DNA of 64,000 nucleotides from Campanula takesimana (Eukaryota; Streptophyta; Magnoliopsida; Asterales; Campanulaceae): NCBI GenBank assembly GCA_026119855.1, contig JAOWBW010002209.1, positions 46,633 to 110,632 of the forward strand, read 5' to 3'. The notes beneath the pieces were generated by a model. It saw only the letters and a program-made list of their open reading frames with translations. It was not told the DNA's origin and ran no database searches. Below, piece after piece: positions 43,741-55,672 of this stretch. The translations under genes and the position numbers were made by a program. How positions within the stretch are numbered: position 1 is the first letter of the stretch; every line of letters starts with the position of its first letter.

Positions 43741-45065
43741 ATGGTATTTCATGCTCGCCGGCTACGATATCACTTACGTCACACTCAAATCCATCAGGGG
43801 GAAAGTGTTTAGTGATCAGCTTGCTGAATTTACGTGTGACGAAGTGAAGGGGGAAGATGTACAGTTCCCCGACGAGCATTTAATTTGTGCTACAACAGAG
43901 GAAAATAAGTGGCAACTTTTTTTCGATGGCGCAGCCAATAAGCATGGATATGGCATAGGGATGTTACTTGTTGATCCAAAAAACATGTATACTCCAATCG
44001 CTATCCGCCTCAAATTTGAAGCCACTAACAACACCGCTGAGTACGAAGCATGCATAGCAGGGCTCGAAGCAGCCCTCGAGAGAAATGTCACAGGTTTAGA
44101 AGTATTCGGTGATTCCTTGCTCATCATCAATCAGACATCTGGAAAATGGAAGATTCAAGACTCGACTCTGCAACGGTATGATTAACATCTCGAGGAGTTG
44201 GTTGAACAATTTCAAGAAATCACCTTCAACTACCTGCCAAGGGACAAGAACCGTTTTGCTGATGCACTAGCCACCATCGCTTCACTGGTCGAAATACCTG
44301 AGGGTAAAATGGTGAAACCCTTCAAAATTTCCCGACGAAACAGTCCGGCATACTGCATGAGTATCGAGATCAACGAGGTCCAAGAAAACTCCCTATGGTA
44401 TACAGATATCATGAATTTCCTCAAGGATGGTGCTTATCCCAAGAACAGCAATAAGAAATCTCAAATGGCATTGCAAAGATTAGCCTCCCGATATGTACTG
44501 ATTGGGGACCGAGTTTACAAAAGACACCACGAGGGGGTCAATCTCCTATGTGCAAATGAGACCGAAGCTCAAGAAATAATGCATGAGATCCACGAAGGTG
44601 AATGTGGGCCCCACATGAACGGGTTTATGTTGACCAAGAAGATACTCCGCATGGGTTATTATTGGAGTACCATGGAAAAGGACTGCATCGAAAAGGTCAA
44701 GAGGTGCGCCAAATGCCAATTCCATGCCAATCTACAGCACGCTCCCCCCTCACAGCTTTACAATATGACCACGCCTTGGACTTTCTCTTGTTGGGGCATA
44801 GACATCATCGGCAAAGTTCACCCTACTGGCAGCAATGGACAATCTTTCGTCCTAGTAGACGTGGACTATTTTACAAAATGGGTCGAAGTACAGGCTTACC
44901 GAGTTCTCAACGCCAAGAAAGTGGCCGAATTCGTGAAAACCCACATCATGTGCCGATACGGTGTTCCTCATGAGATCATCTCAGACAACGGGTCTCACTT
45001 TGAGAAAGAGATGGACGCACTCCTGGTAGAATACAAGATTACTAAGCACAAGTCATCTCCATACC
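43685..45065 (+). pseudogene. archaeal-type RNase H and truncated integrase of element C
   Basis: KWQLFFDGAANKHGYGIGMLL and NNTAEYEACIAGLEAALE (about 43910-44080) are the second, archaeal-like RNase H typical of TAT elements. A TAA at 44183-44185 interrupts the frame, which then continues. Integrase has the HHCC finger (HEIHEGECGPHMNG, CAKCQFHANL) and the first two catalytic Asp residues (GIDIIG and SDNGSHF). The frame stops after KHKSSPY at 45065, where element D begins, so the catalytic Glu and C-terminus are lost from this window. Confidence 0.9.
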
Positions 45066-46021
45066 TGTAAGGATCCCGCCCCAAAAAACACGAGCACGTT
45101 TCAAGGGCGAAATACCAAACGCGGGAACCGGACCAATTTAACAGAGTCGCCACATTTTGTTAATTTTAAACCCAACAAAATGACAAAGGTTTGAGTTCAA
45201 AGGTTCGGAGATCAGGTTACAACTTGGGAAGAGTTTGTACGTCCTCCCAAGTTCCCTTGTTAGTTAACAAAAGTGCATGTGTGTGTGTGTGTTTTAACGG
45301 AAAATCTTTGTTTTAACTTTTTATTTATCTTTTCAACTGAAAAAGGGTTTGTTTGACAAGAAAACAGAAGACAGAAGGGCAAAGTGGTCAATCTCCCCAT
45401 ACGGCCAAAGTAGCCGTACGGATGGGGAGACCACTCCTGAGATTTTACAGTTTGTTCAAGCAACAGTCCAGTTCCAGGCAGAAACAGAGCATTCTGCTTG
45501 AACTGGACCAAACTGTTCTGATTCCAGTTTGTTATTCCAACACAAAACAACATTAACAACTCATTCCTATACCATTTGATCATCAAACAACCTCCCAAAA
45601 CAAGAGTTTGGGCATGATCAAAGGCAATCATGGGAGAAAAATGAAAAAGGTGGCCAATATGCCCTTTTGAGCCATAGTGACCATTTGATGAGTAAAGATT
45701 GAAACTTTACCATCAAAATGGCTCTTCTAGGCAAGATTAATCCTTTAGGGACAAGAACAAACCACAAATATTGGATCTTTATTACCCAAACTTGGGAATT
45801 TTGGGCTAGATCAAGGTGATGAGGATAATGATTGAGACTTTATCCTCAACATGATCATCATAGCTTAAAATGAGCAAAATGAACAACAAGAGCATCATCC
45901 ATGACAAGAATGTAAATGAACAATCAATAAGCCATGATCAAACTAGGTTTGAACCTCTTCCACACAAAGTATGGAGGGCACCTTTGATCATCTCATGGCT
46001 TGGACTAGGAAATTTAAATAG

Positions 46022-46081
<60 letters not shown>

Positions 46082-46558
46082 CTTTAATGGACAAGACTTG
46101 CAAGAATGTAAAGATCAACAATAAATGACAAGATCAAAGATAAATAAAATTCTTAGATGAAGAGAAGGGAGGGGAGAAGGTGGCTTTACCTATCTTGGTT
46201 TAGGCCAATCTTCCTTTCTCTCTTTCACTCTTTGTTCACTCTTACTCACACTATTCTGAGGTGAATTCGACAGAGTAACCTTAGTTCTAATGTTTCTCCC
46301 CCTCTCCTGAAATGATCAGCAAGGGGTTCTATTTATAGGGACTGAGGGTGCCCAAACCAGCCGTACGGCTAGGCCCCTCTAGTACCCAAAGTATCCGTAC
46401 GGCTCAGCCTGGCGAGCTTCTGGATTTTTCCAATTTTATACCAGAGTAGTCCTGGAATTTATAGCTTATCCTAGGGAGGTCCTGGCCTATTAGCTTATCC
46501 CTGAAACGGTGCTAAGGCTACCTCTAAGATAGGTCGGTTTCAGATTGGGGTACTTACA
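45066..46558 (-). repeat. 3' LTR of element D
   Basis: 1493 bp. On the minus strand it starts TGTAAGTACCCC, similar to A's TGTTAGTACCCG, and ends GGATCCTTACA. TATAAATA lies at 46330-46337, and CCGTACGG words at 45410, 46360 and 46394. GTGGCGACTCT (the U5 echo) is at 45143-45153, about 80 nt before the LTR end. Confidence 0.75.
46022..46079. repeat. (AT)n microsatellite
   Basis: Almost 60 bp of pure TA repeat in the LTR of element D. Confidence 0.95.
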
Positions 46559-46680
46559 GAGCCCATCGATAACGTCGCTTTGAAGGAGCGGGGTTGTCGA
46601 TAGAAATAAGCATCCCAATCTGACGGGACGACGGCTTTAACCGATTTTGGTTGCATGGCTGGACCTAGTGGTATAGGATT

Positions 46681-46722
46681 CCTACGTATCCCGTTCGCGG
46701 GGAATCAAGCCTAACGTAGTTC
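46681..46722 (-). other. conserved type ii hairpin 122 nt before the 3' LTR of D
   Basis: On the minus strand GAACTACG...TTGATTCCCC...GGGATACGTAGG, with apical stem AT(T)CCC/GGGAT. The spacer 46559-46680 is 122 nt and shares AGGTCCAGCC, TATCGACAACCC and a GGGCT end with the A spacer. Confidence 0.75.
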
Positions 46723-46869
46723 GGAGGTACGCGGGGTTACTTAGATCCGCAAGGAGGCATGACTCTAGGGGTCAGAGGTGAGACATGGTCAACTTGGCTC
46801 TATAAGAGAGGGTTGACTTGCTGGGGATACGGTCAACTTGACTCTATAGGAGAGGGTTGACTTACATGG

Positions 46870-47520
46870 GACAGATTTTTACTGGGCTTACGTCGGGGAT
46901 GGCCTATGGTGACTATTCTAAGTCCAAGCTTGACCGGGGTCAACTCCATCTTCGGGGAGATTGACGGGAAAACTGGTCTTACGTCCCTCTAAGGACTGCC
47001 GGGACAAAGGATCTAGCCTATAACGACTATTCTAAGTCTAAGCATGACCAGGGTCAACTCTATCTTTGGGGAGATTGACGGGAAAACTGGTCTTACGTCC
47101 CTCTAAGGACTGCCGGGACAAAGGCTCTAGCCTATAATGACTATTCTGAGTCATAGCTTGACCGGGGTCAACTCCATCTTTAGGGAGATTGACGGGAAAA
47201 CTGGTCTTACGTCCCTCTAAGGACTGCCGGGACAAAGGCTCTAGCCTATAATGACTATTCTGAGTCATAGCTTGACCGGGGTCAACTCCATCTTTGGGGA
47301 GATTGAAGGGAAAACTTTTCTTACGTCCCTCTAAGGACTGCCGGGACAAAGGCTCTAGCCTATAACGACTATTCTAAGTCTAAGCTTGACCGGGGTCAAC
47401 TCCGTCTTTGGGGAGATTGACGGGAAAACTGGTCTTACGTCCCTCTAAGGACTGCCGGGACAAAGGCTCTAGCCTATAACGACTATTCTAAGTCTAAGCT
47501 AATGGGCTTATGTCAGGGAC
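46870..47520. repeat. tandem repeats of about 115 bp in element D
   Basis: AAGGACTGCCGGGACAAAGG recurs about every 114-115 bp (46992, 47107, 47221, 47335, 47449). Each unit has TTGACC-GG-GGTCAA and GTCCC...GGGAC arms. The minus-strand ORF across it is an artefact of the repeat. Confidence 0.85.
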
Positions 47521-47956
47521 GGCCATAATAAGCATTAAGCAAAAGACCATTTCAAATTCCAAATTTTAACTGGGCTTACGTCGAGGACGGCCATATTTAA
47601 TTTCACAAAGCTGGGCTTACGTCGCTAGGACTGCCTGTAATGACTTCGGGAACCTAAATTTTCTAGGTTCAATTCAAGTTGCATGAGCCAATGAGGGCAT
47701 TTTTCGGATCTTGGGGAAAAAATCTTGTTCAAGGTGCGAGGGGCACAAGGGTAATTTTAGGCTGAGATTTTTGTTCACCCAAACCATCCGTACGGCTTAA
47801 GAGGGCGTCTCCTTCTTTTTTCAAAAGGAAGCCATACAGATGGTTGCCTCAATCTATTCGAACTCAGACGAGAAAACAGAGAGAAAAGAGGCGATTTTGA
47901 GAGGGAAAACTCCATCAATTTCCAAATTTTCTTACTCGGATTCCTCAAGATTGATC

Positions 47957-50659
47957 ATGGCAGGACGGGCACGCGCGGGTTATCCTAGAGGGGCGGAGAG
48001 GAGGCTAGACATGGCTCGAAACTTTTGAGGCTACGCTATCAATCTCCGGGATGAGGGAGCGGGTTTCTACAAGTCTCCCACAATTCACTTGTGCCATGGC
48101 GACGGGGTAAGCATTCTTCCTACTCACATTTGAGCCTTGCACGTCTTTCCTAGGCCTAGGGTTCTTGTCCATGCCATTTGAGATCTTCGCATTTCTTGAC
48201 GCGATTTCATGAAATTGAACTCATTTTTGTGTCATTGGGACTATTAGGGACGTGAGTATGTGCTCATTGCCTCATTTGGACATGCCTAGCTAAACTTCCC
48301 AAAAATCAAAGTATGTTGCCCGTGGTCCATGCATAAACTACTTGTACCTTAGGTTCGACTAGTCATTTTGGCGCAGTTAAGTGCATGCTAGCATTTCCTA
48401 GGATATGTTGTTGTATGTTTGTGGGGGAAATTATGGGATGGGCATATTATTGTTGAGACCAAAATGACAATTTCTCCGAAAGTGACTATGCCTTTTCGGG
48501 ACGGAAAGAATATGACCCTTGAAAATGACTTATGCATTTTTTAAAGGGGACGGGAACTTTTCTCCAAAAACGACCCTTAAAATGACTTATGCAATTTTAA
48601 AGGGGACGGGAACTTTTCTCCAATTTGTTATTTTTTTTTTGTGCAATCATTATGAGCATTGGTATCTGTAAACTGTGTTATTCATACCTTTGCTGTGTTT
48701 ACCTGTAGGGTGGTGATCCCAAGTCTCGAGGGTCGCCGGATGCTTGCTTCTCTTTGTGGGAAGCCATGCCTGAGTCTGTTGATGATGCTCCCGGTCCGAG
48801 GGAGTGGGTGGCACGCACGGGACTGGTGCCTTTTATAGAGGCTGTGGGCCAGCTGGTGAACACCAATAGGAGTATGGGGCTTCTTAATGCCCTGGGTGAA
48901 TATTGGTGGGACACAACCCACACGTTCCATCTGAGCTGGGGAGAGATGACTGTGACCCCTACTGACTTTGCGATGATTACCGGGCTTTCCTTTGGCGGGC
49001 ATCCGGTTGTTTGGAGGGATAGGATCCCCGAGGCCGAGATCAGGGCGCTCATTGGATTTTTAGGTCCTACCAAGGGTTTGGGCATCCTAGTGCAAACAGT
49101 CGAGAGGGTCATTCGGGCCAACTTTCTAGAGTATGCGGCGGGCCGAATTACCGCTGAGCAGCTTGGGCGCTCCTATGTGTGGCTCCTCCTCAGTAGCACC
49201 ATTTTTGCCAATGCTGACACTACCTGTATGTTCCCTCTTCTTGGGTCTTTGACTACACCTGAGGCCATCAGAGACATTGCTTAGGGTGAGGCTGGTCTGG
49301 CCGAGCTATTCATGGAGCTCGACAAGTATAGCCGGAAAGCGAGCAAGTCTTTGGCTTGCTTTCAGTTCGCCCTAGAGGTACTTCCACTTTGGCCTTTGCT
49401 TTGCATTCGGCCTATTCTTCATTTCAGTGTGCTGACGGCTTTCCTTGCCGTTTCTTTTGTAGGCTTGGTACTACGAGATCTTTGGCAACTATCCATGGAG
49501 GCTGGCTCTTGACCGGGACCTCATCTTTCCGGCCATGACCTGCTGGGCTAGGGAAGCTCGGGAGAAGAGAGGGTCTAAGGGACGAGTTTCTGTCCGCTAT
49601 ACTGATGTGAAAGCGGTTTTGAGGGGTGCCATGCCAGCGGAACTCAACCTTTTCCCTTGGTCTCGGTGTGAGGGGCGGGAGGTGGTCTTTGATCCGAGCG
49701 AAGCCCTGAGGATGACCAGATAGAGGAGATTGCTGGTGGGGTTTAGAGGCGAGGCCTTTTATTTAGGTGAGAGGGTTTTGTGGCAGCATGGACTAGGCCT
49801 CATGCAGAGGGCGCCCGTTGATCCGCCCGAGACCATGTTCGTTGCTGACTATGGGGATGACCCTTTTCTCATGGGAGCGGATGCCGCTGAATTGATCACT
49901 GATGAGCCATACGGGCGGTTTGTGGCCACGAGGATGAGATCGCCACAGGTGGTGGCCTCTGGGGTAGCTCCTCCAATGGCAGGACTATTCTTTCATTTAT
50001 GCTGACGGCCGGGTTCACATGGTGGCCGTGTTTGTCGCAGGAGGGGAAGCCCCGGTTCGAGAAATTCCCGTTGACGCGGTATACATTCTTTTCCATTTGT
50101 GCACACTCATCCCATATTTCTGTCTCCTCCCTTGCTGAGCAATTTCCTTATCCATGTGCAGGTTGCTGCGCGAGCTTTGCTGGGGAGGCCTTCTCTCCTA
50201 AAACGGGCCAAAAGGTGGCTAAAGAGGTTCGTTGGGCGCTCTTCTAAGGGGCCTCGGACAGAGTCCAGGTTTGCACCGGGCAGAAACTCGGTGAGTGGTG
50301 GGGAGAGGCCTTTCCGTCGGTCGTCGAGCGTCGAGCTACCGCCATCCTTTATTTGTCGCCATACCTTAGGCGGGGCTGCTTTGGAGGCCTTTCGTGATTC
50401 GCTCCGTGATCCTGGCTCCCACGAGATCGCTCCAGACCCATTTGCCCACTTGGCCTTAGAGCGCGTGGATCCCCTTCCGGCAAGACATTCGGGTTTTCAC
50501 TCCCAGATTCCTCTTTCCTTCTTTCCAGGCCAATCCTCTTCGGGTGAAGGTTCCAGCATGGCAGAGTCCATTTTCTTCTTTGACCCTAGCATGTACCCGC
50601 GTCGTCCTTTGGAGAGAGTTCATTCGCCTCTGGAGGATCCTTACCCATATTCAGACTAG
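47957..50659 (+). pseudogene. antisense plant-mobile-domain gene carried by element D
   Basis: Five exons with GT-AG borders, all introns in phase 0: 47957-48106, 48709-49377, 49463-49948, 49983-50078 and 50162-50659, about 632 codons. Exon 2 holds the PMD start: LLNALGEYWWDTTHTFHLSWGEMTVTPTDFAMITGLSFGG (positions 48870-48990; shown only as key blocks FHLSWGEMTVT and ITGLSFGG). Exon 3 begins AWYYEIFGNYPW and includes RYTDVKAVLRGAMP. The last exon is Arg/Ser-rich and ends PYPYSD. Three in-frame stops (48026, 49282, 49721) make this copy non-coding. The gene lies antisense to D, between its interior and 3' LTR. It differs clearly from the PMD gene at 21570-23862. PMD proteins are nuclear; a role in silencing or splicing control has been proposed. 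Confidence 0.8.
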
Positions 50660-52222
50660 GGTGCACCAACCTGAACAATCTTTCTTTTGGCTTGTTTTAT
50701 TCGAAAACAGTGTATGCAATTTTGTTATCTTTGGTTGTTTAAATCATTGTAAATTCATCATTTATGCCTGGCTTGTGCCTCGAGAGGGCTTTGTGGTCAT
50801 TATTGGACCGTCGGGGATTCCCAAGATGTGTTTGGACTCAATCACGAGGGGTTTGACAGACTTTGAACAAGCGAAAATGAGTTTAGCTTGTGGGAGATCA
50901 GTTGATATAAGCTGCTGATGTGAATTTTTTCACAGGGACAAAACCAGCCGTACGGGTTGTTCAAGCATGGTTGACTTTTTCAACCAAATTTTCTGGGTGC
51001 TTCTGGGGAATTTTGACAGATGAGGGTTTATTTGGCTTAGACTGTTTTACTCAAAGCATGACTTTTCGTCGGTCTTTCCATTGCACGATTACGGCTAGCC
51101 AGCCCCATTGTGATGTCTTGTCGAGACTAATCCTCGGGTTTTTTGACCACGGTTTGCCAACCCCAGTGTTTCACCTTTCCGGGAATCATTCCTCGGGTTT
51201 CTTTCCCTTAATTGTCCAACCATATCACTTTTCTCCTTTCCATATTTCCTTTATCTTCCCTCTTTAGGAGTGGCATAGTTGACTTTTGACACGGATGAAA
51301 GCAAAAGTTGACTTTGACACGGACAAGAGAAGATTACACTTGCTCACGCGAGTAAACACACATAAGCTTTTACGGGAGTGAGTCCCTTTTCTGAGAGAGG
51401 AAGCCTATGGTGTTTGGCTCTTTCCTAAGATGTGGAAGAGAAGACTTGTCGAGGCATTCGAAATCATCTTCAATTAATGTAATCAAGATGTTTGCTTGAA
51501 CAGATCTTGATTAGTATTTAGGTCAAAATTCAAGTAATTAGCCTTAACGTGCATAACTGTTACAACCCGTTGGGATTAAGATTTGATCAATGGCAAGATC
51601 GGGAGGAGAAATTGTTTATGGGGGGATTAGTCATTATCTAGAGAATTGGTCATTGATGGGACCGGGGAAGGAGAACCGGGTCATTTTGGGAGGACCAAGG
51701 TTGTATGGATTCATTTCGTGTTATGACCGGACCCGAAGGTTGCCTACGTTCCCCTCAGTGTGAGGAGCTCAGGTCATCGTAGTTCGGCTCTTGGGCCACT
51801 TTGGCCGGGGTTGGTATCTTTTGCTGTCTCGGAGGACGTCATTGCTGACTTTGCCTTGGGTGAACTCTTTGAGATGGGCCTTTTTTGGTGTACCCCTTTT
51901 GATATAGACGGGCTATTTAATGCAAGCATTTCTTTTTGCCATTTTTTTTTAGGGGAACGGGCGCCCATCAGCCCCAACTTGTCATCGTGGGCATTGGCTT
52001 TTTTCACCGTTTTTCACCTATCCTATCTTTGATTTTGACAATTCGGGAAGTCTGCATGTGCACTTATGGCTGAACTTTGGTGGCTGAGCAACAACGTCCT
52101 CGTCTTTTTACTGTCTCGGGATGCTTTTAATGTGCATCGGGAGTTTGCCTCAGAAAGGTGTCTTGGGTCGTGTATCGGGTAGTGTATGGGGGAAGATTTG
52201 CCATTGATGGTCTCCTTCATGC
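50660..52222 (-). other. non-coding interior of element D
   Basis: No convincing gene on either strand. A CCGTACGG word occurs near 50948. A type i hairpin lies at 51743-51785. Element B is inserted after CATGC at 52218-52222. Confidence 0.5.
51743..51785 (-). other. conserved CTACG/CGTAG hairpin, type i, in element D
   Basis: On the minus strand GAACTACG...ACCTGAGC...AACGTAGGCAACC, with apical stem CTCCTC/GAGGGG (one G-U pair). Confidence 0.7.
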
Positions 52223-53364
52223 TGTTAGTACCCGATCTGAAAATGAGTTTATTAGGGATTTCCCAAATACACAAGGACTTTATAGGAATTACAAACCTTG
52301 CAAACACTTGTCCCAGATTCCCAAAATATACCTCATTGTTCTAGAACATCTTAAAGATGGCCAAAATAGGGTTTCCATAAAACATGCAAAACCCTAGCTT
52401 AATAATTAAGTCAGCCAGGAATGATGGCCACGCGGCCACATTCGCCCAAGCTCCAACCTTGGCCACGCGGCCAACATCGCCGCCGCCCTCCATCTTGGCC
52501 ACGCGGCCACATCCGCCCCGGATGATCTGGACCGTCAGATCTCTCCATCAATTTACTATTTAAAGACCTCCCTTGCCTCATAATTGGGGGATCCGAATTT
52601 TAGAGCTTCCAAGTGACGATTTTGCTCCCAAATCAAGTCATTCAAGCCTCCAAGAACACTCTCAAGAATCCCAAGAAGATCCAAGGTTATTTCTTGTCAA
52701 CAAAAGTAAGTTTTCTAACTTTTTTTTCATGTTCTTGCCATATTATTAATTTAGATCCATAATATTCATATTCTTAATATGTTTATTCATGTGTTCTTCA
52801 TAATATTCATGTTCCTAACATCTTTATTCATATTTTCTTCGTGACATTCATATGTTCATAATATGTTCTTCATATGTTCATCATGTTCTTAGATTAAAAC
52901 CTTATTTATGCTATATTTAGGGTTGTGATCTTCATGTTTACATGTTATTTTATAGCCGATGATGATCTAGGGTTCATCAACCCGAGGATGATCTAGGAAC
53001 TACTTCTAAACCCTAATCTTTAGGTAATTCCCCCCTCATTATGCATGATCCCGATTCTTCTTCCTATTCTAAAATCTTCTCAAACTACGCTGACCTGAGC
53101 TTCTCACATTGAGAGGAACGTAGGCAATCTTCGGATCCGGTCTCAATCACTAACACACTACTAACACCGCATCATGATAGAAAGACCGATCAATTCGGGC
53201 AATAGGAGTGATAACGTAAATATTCTTCTCTTGTTGTAATTTGACCCCCGAACCCACTAAAATGCTTTTTTCAATGTTTTGGCTATAATTAAAACGGCCT
53301 GGCGACTCTCATAATTTTAATGTTGCTATGAATATATTCCCAAATTCAAACACACGTATTCACA
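52223..53364 (+). repeat. 5' LTR of element B
   Basis: Starts TGTTAGTACCCGATC and ends GTATTCACA. It is clearly diverged from the A LTRs but has the same parts: three GGCCACGCGGCC words (52426, 52461, 52497), a TATTTAAA box near 52557, a GTAAGT site near 52706 and a type i hairpin at 53082-53124. Confidence 0.9.
53082..53124 (+). other. conserved type i hairpin in the B LTR
   Basis: AAACTACG...AACGTAGG with apical CTTCTC/GAGAGG. The first base of the usual GAACTACG is A here. Confidence 0.65.
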
Positions 53365-53365
53365 G

Positions 53366-53383
53366 TGGCGACTCTGCTGGGGA
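53366..53383 (+). other. primer-binding site of element B
   Basis: TGGCGACTCTGCTGGGGA one base after the LTR. A TGGCGACTCTC echo lies inside the LTR near 53298. Confidence 0.7.
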
Positions 53384-53435
53384 CTGCTTTGAAACTTTTT
53401 CAAACTTAGTGGGTCTAACTTTCGTTTACATCATG

Positions 53436-53600
53436 ATGTTTGCCATGTTTGCACATGCACCTCACACTTTGCCATGCTTACACATGCACCTCACACTTTG
53501 CCATGTTTGCACATGCACCTCACACTTTGCCATGTTTACACATGCACCTCACACTTTTCCATGTTTGCACATGCACCTTGTATTTTTTCCATGTTAATAT
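53436..53600 (+). repeat. array 1 of element B
   Basis: About five units of about 30 bp built on CCATGTTTGCACATGCACC with CATG arms, the counterpart of 2872-3030. Confidence 0.8.
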
Positions 53601-54194
53601 GTGTACCTTGTATTTTTTCAATACATGTAATTTTTGTACTTTCCCTATAGTACTAAGGTCAAACGAGACTTTGCTATGCTCCCTTGTACATTTTTATCCT
53701 CTCCCTCTTCTCTCTCTCTTGCATTGCATTGCATCATTCAAGCATTCAAAAACTTCTCTCTTTTCTCCCTAAAAAGAATTATTTTCTTGCCACACACTAC
53801 CACTAGTCCGTGTCAGCACTGCACAGGTCCCCATTACCCGGAGTATTCGATGTGCAGGAATTTATGCGCTACTGTCGCACTCTTTTCGAGTCACTCGTCT
53901 ACTCCACTCACCGTGTACGTTCCACGAGCGGTGGGAACCTTTATCCTACCCGTGTCAACCCACACATAGAGATTAGGACACTCCTTGGACCAACCATTTA
54001 GGATGTAAATAAATGCAAAACTTTTCGTTAAATAAAATGTGCATTGCATCTAGGCGACCTCTAAGGTCCATCGCTCACCCCTTGGGCCATCTATCAAAAT
54101 TCCTCATCTTGGCCTATCTAGGTTACCTACCCATCATTGCGATCCATTTGGGTCTACCCTTCATCTCGACCCGCTTTGGTCAAAATCCCACCAT

Positions 54195-55330
54195 CCTTTG
54201 GCCTCTTAGGACAACTTTATCTACCTTTGACCTCCTAGGTCAACCTTTGACCGCCTAGGTCAACCTTCCCAACCTTTGACCTCCTAGGTCAACCTTATCT
54301 ACCTTTGACCTCCTAGGTCAACCTTTGACCCCTTAGGTCAACCTTATCCGCCTTTCACCTCTTAGGTCTACCCTTGACCGCCTAGGTCAACTTTATCCGC
54401 CTCCGACCTCTTAGGTCAACCCTTGACCTCCTAGGTCAACCTTATCACCTTTGACCCCTAGGTCAACTTTATCAACCTCCGACCTCTTAGGTCAACCCTT
54501 GACCGCTTAGGTCAACCTTATCACCTCAGACCCCTTAGGTCAACCCTTGACCTCCTAGGTCAACCTTATCACCTCCGACCCCTTACGTCAACCCTTGACC
54601 TCCTAGGTCAACCTTATCACCTCCGATCTCTTAGGTCAACCCTTGACCACTTAGGTCAACCTTTGACCCCCTTGGTCAACATTATCACCCGTTGACCTCT
54701 TAGGTCAACATTTGACCTCCTAGGTCAACCCAATCACCTTTGACCTCTTAGGTCAAACTTGGACTCCTAGGTCAACCTTATCCGTTTTCGACCTCTTAGG
54801 TCAATCTTTGATTCCATAGGTGAACCCAATAACCTTTGGTCTTAACCCGCTTAGGTCGAACCGTCATCTTGACCCACCTAGGTCATTATTTGACCCACCG
54901 TCATCCAGACCAACCTAGGTCAACCCGTTTAGGTCCAACTTGTCCGTCTTAGGTTAAAACTACCCCTTCACCTTTGACCCGTCAAGGTCAACCCGTGACC
55001 CGCTTAGGTCGACTTACCTATCTTGGATCCATCTAGGTCAATCTCCAACCTTCCTTAGTCCACCAACCCGAATAGGTCAACCTTTGACCCGCTTAGGTCA
55101 AACCATGCCTATCCCGTTTAGATCATCCCATAGGCAACCTGCTACAACCCACTATCATGATTCATTCACCATATAGGTCAATCCAACCCTTCTCATTTAG
55201 GTCGACCTATCCTTTACCCATCTAGGTCAACCCACCATTATCGTCGCATCCTAGCTTGAACCATTTCTTGTCTCAAACCTTAGGTCAAACCTTAGGTCAA
55301 ATTTAGGTCAAACCTTAAGTCAAACCTTAC
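54195..55330 (+). repeat. array 2 of element B (TTGACC...GGTCAA)
   Basis: The same palindromic unit as in A but about 0.45 kb shorter. The right-hand third aligns closely with A while the left-hand part differs in unit number. Confidence 0.85.
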
Positions 55331-55440
55331 CCGATTCCTATAGGTCTTCCTCACCCATGCTCGACTACAGACCGAGTCATCTCCCTCTTTTTGACCCCTA
55401 CGGTCATCTCTCACCTCTTTTTAAAAGTCTAACTTGATTC

Positions 55441-55504
55441 GAACTACGGCGACCTGAGCCTCTTATTGTGTGGGACCTCTCCCTCATGATAAGGGGAACG
55501 TAGG
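55441..55504 (+). other. type i hairpin upstream of the B gag
   Basis: As at 5323-5386, with apical CCTCTTAT/ATAAGGGG, 168 nt before the gag-like ORF. Confidence 0.7.
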
Positions 55505-55672
55505 CAACTTCGGCCCGCTCAAACTTTCAATTTTTTACCAAAATGCATTTGAAAAATGTGGAGACCGACTCTTTTCCAAAAAATGATTTTATAACGATGC
55601 CTTATCATTAAATACGAATCTAATTTAATTCAACTAAGAGGCTTAATTCTTTCATGACTAGAGTTCTGCATC

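Larger units (their letters stand above)
28019..45065 (+). mobile_element. element C: TAT/Ogre-lineage gypsy element, interrupted
   Basis: A 1003-bp 5' LTR, primer-site motif, gag, protease, RT, RNase H, a second archaeal-type RNase H and integrase follow in order. The second RNase H marks the TAT lineage. A Tekay element (33724-42454) splits the protease-RT connection. A minus-strand element (D) cuts the integrase at 45065. The 3' LTR is outside the window. Several stops, frameshifts and a changed protease residue make it dead. Confidence 0.9.
45066..52222 (-). mobile_element. element D: minus-strand TAT-like element, 3' part with antisense PMD gene
   Basis: Its 3' LTR (45066-46558) begins and ends TGTAAG/CTTACA. 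Reading on the minus strand, before this LTR come a purine-rich segment, a type ii hairpin, 115-bp tandem repeats and then a gene in the opposite orientation. Extra antisense ORFs between pol and 3' LTR are known from TAT-lineage elements. The body is cut at 52222 by element B, and the pol part must lie beyond the window. It inserted in the integrase of C. The presumed target duplication would include 45061-45065 (ATACC) but cannot be tested. Confidence 0.7.

Noticed and set aside
45870..46124. ORF with alternating Tyr-Ile
   Set aside because: Translation of the (AT)n microsatellite in the D LTR.
47038..47349. Minus-strand ORF with a repeated SRQSLEGRK motif
   Set aside because: Created by the 115-bp tandem repeats; no start or context and the frame breaks outside them.
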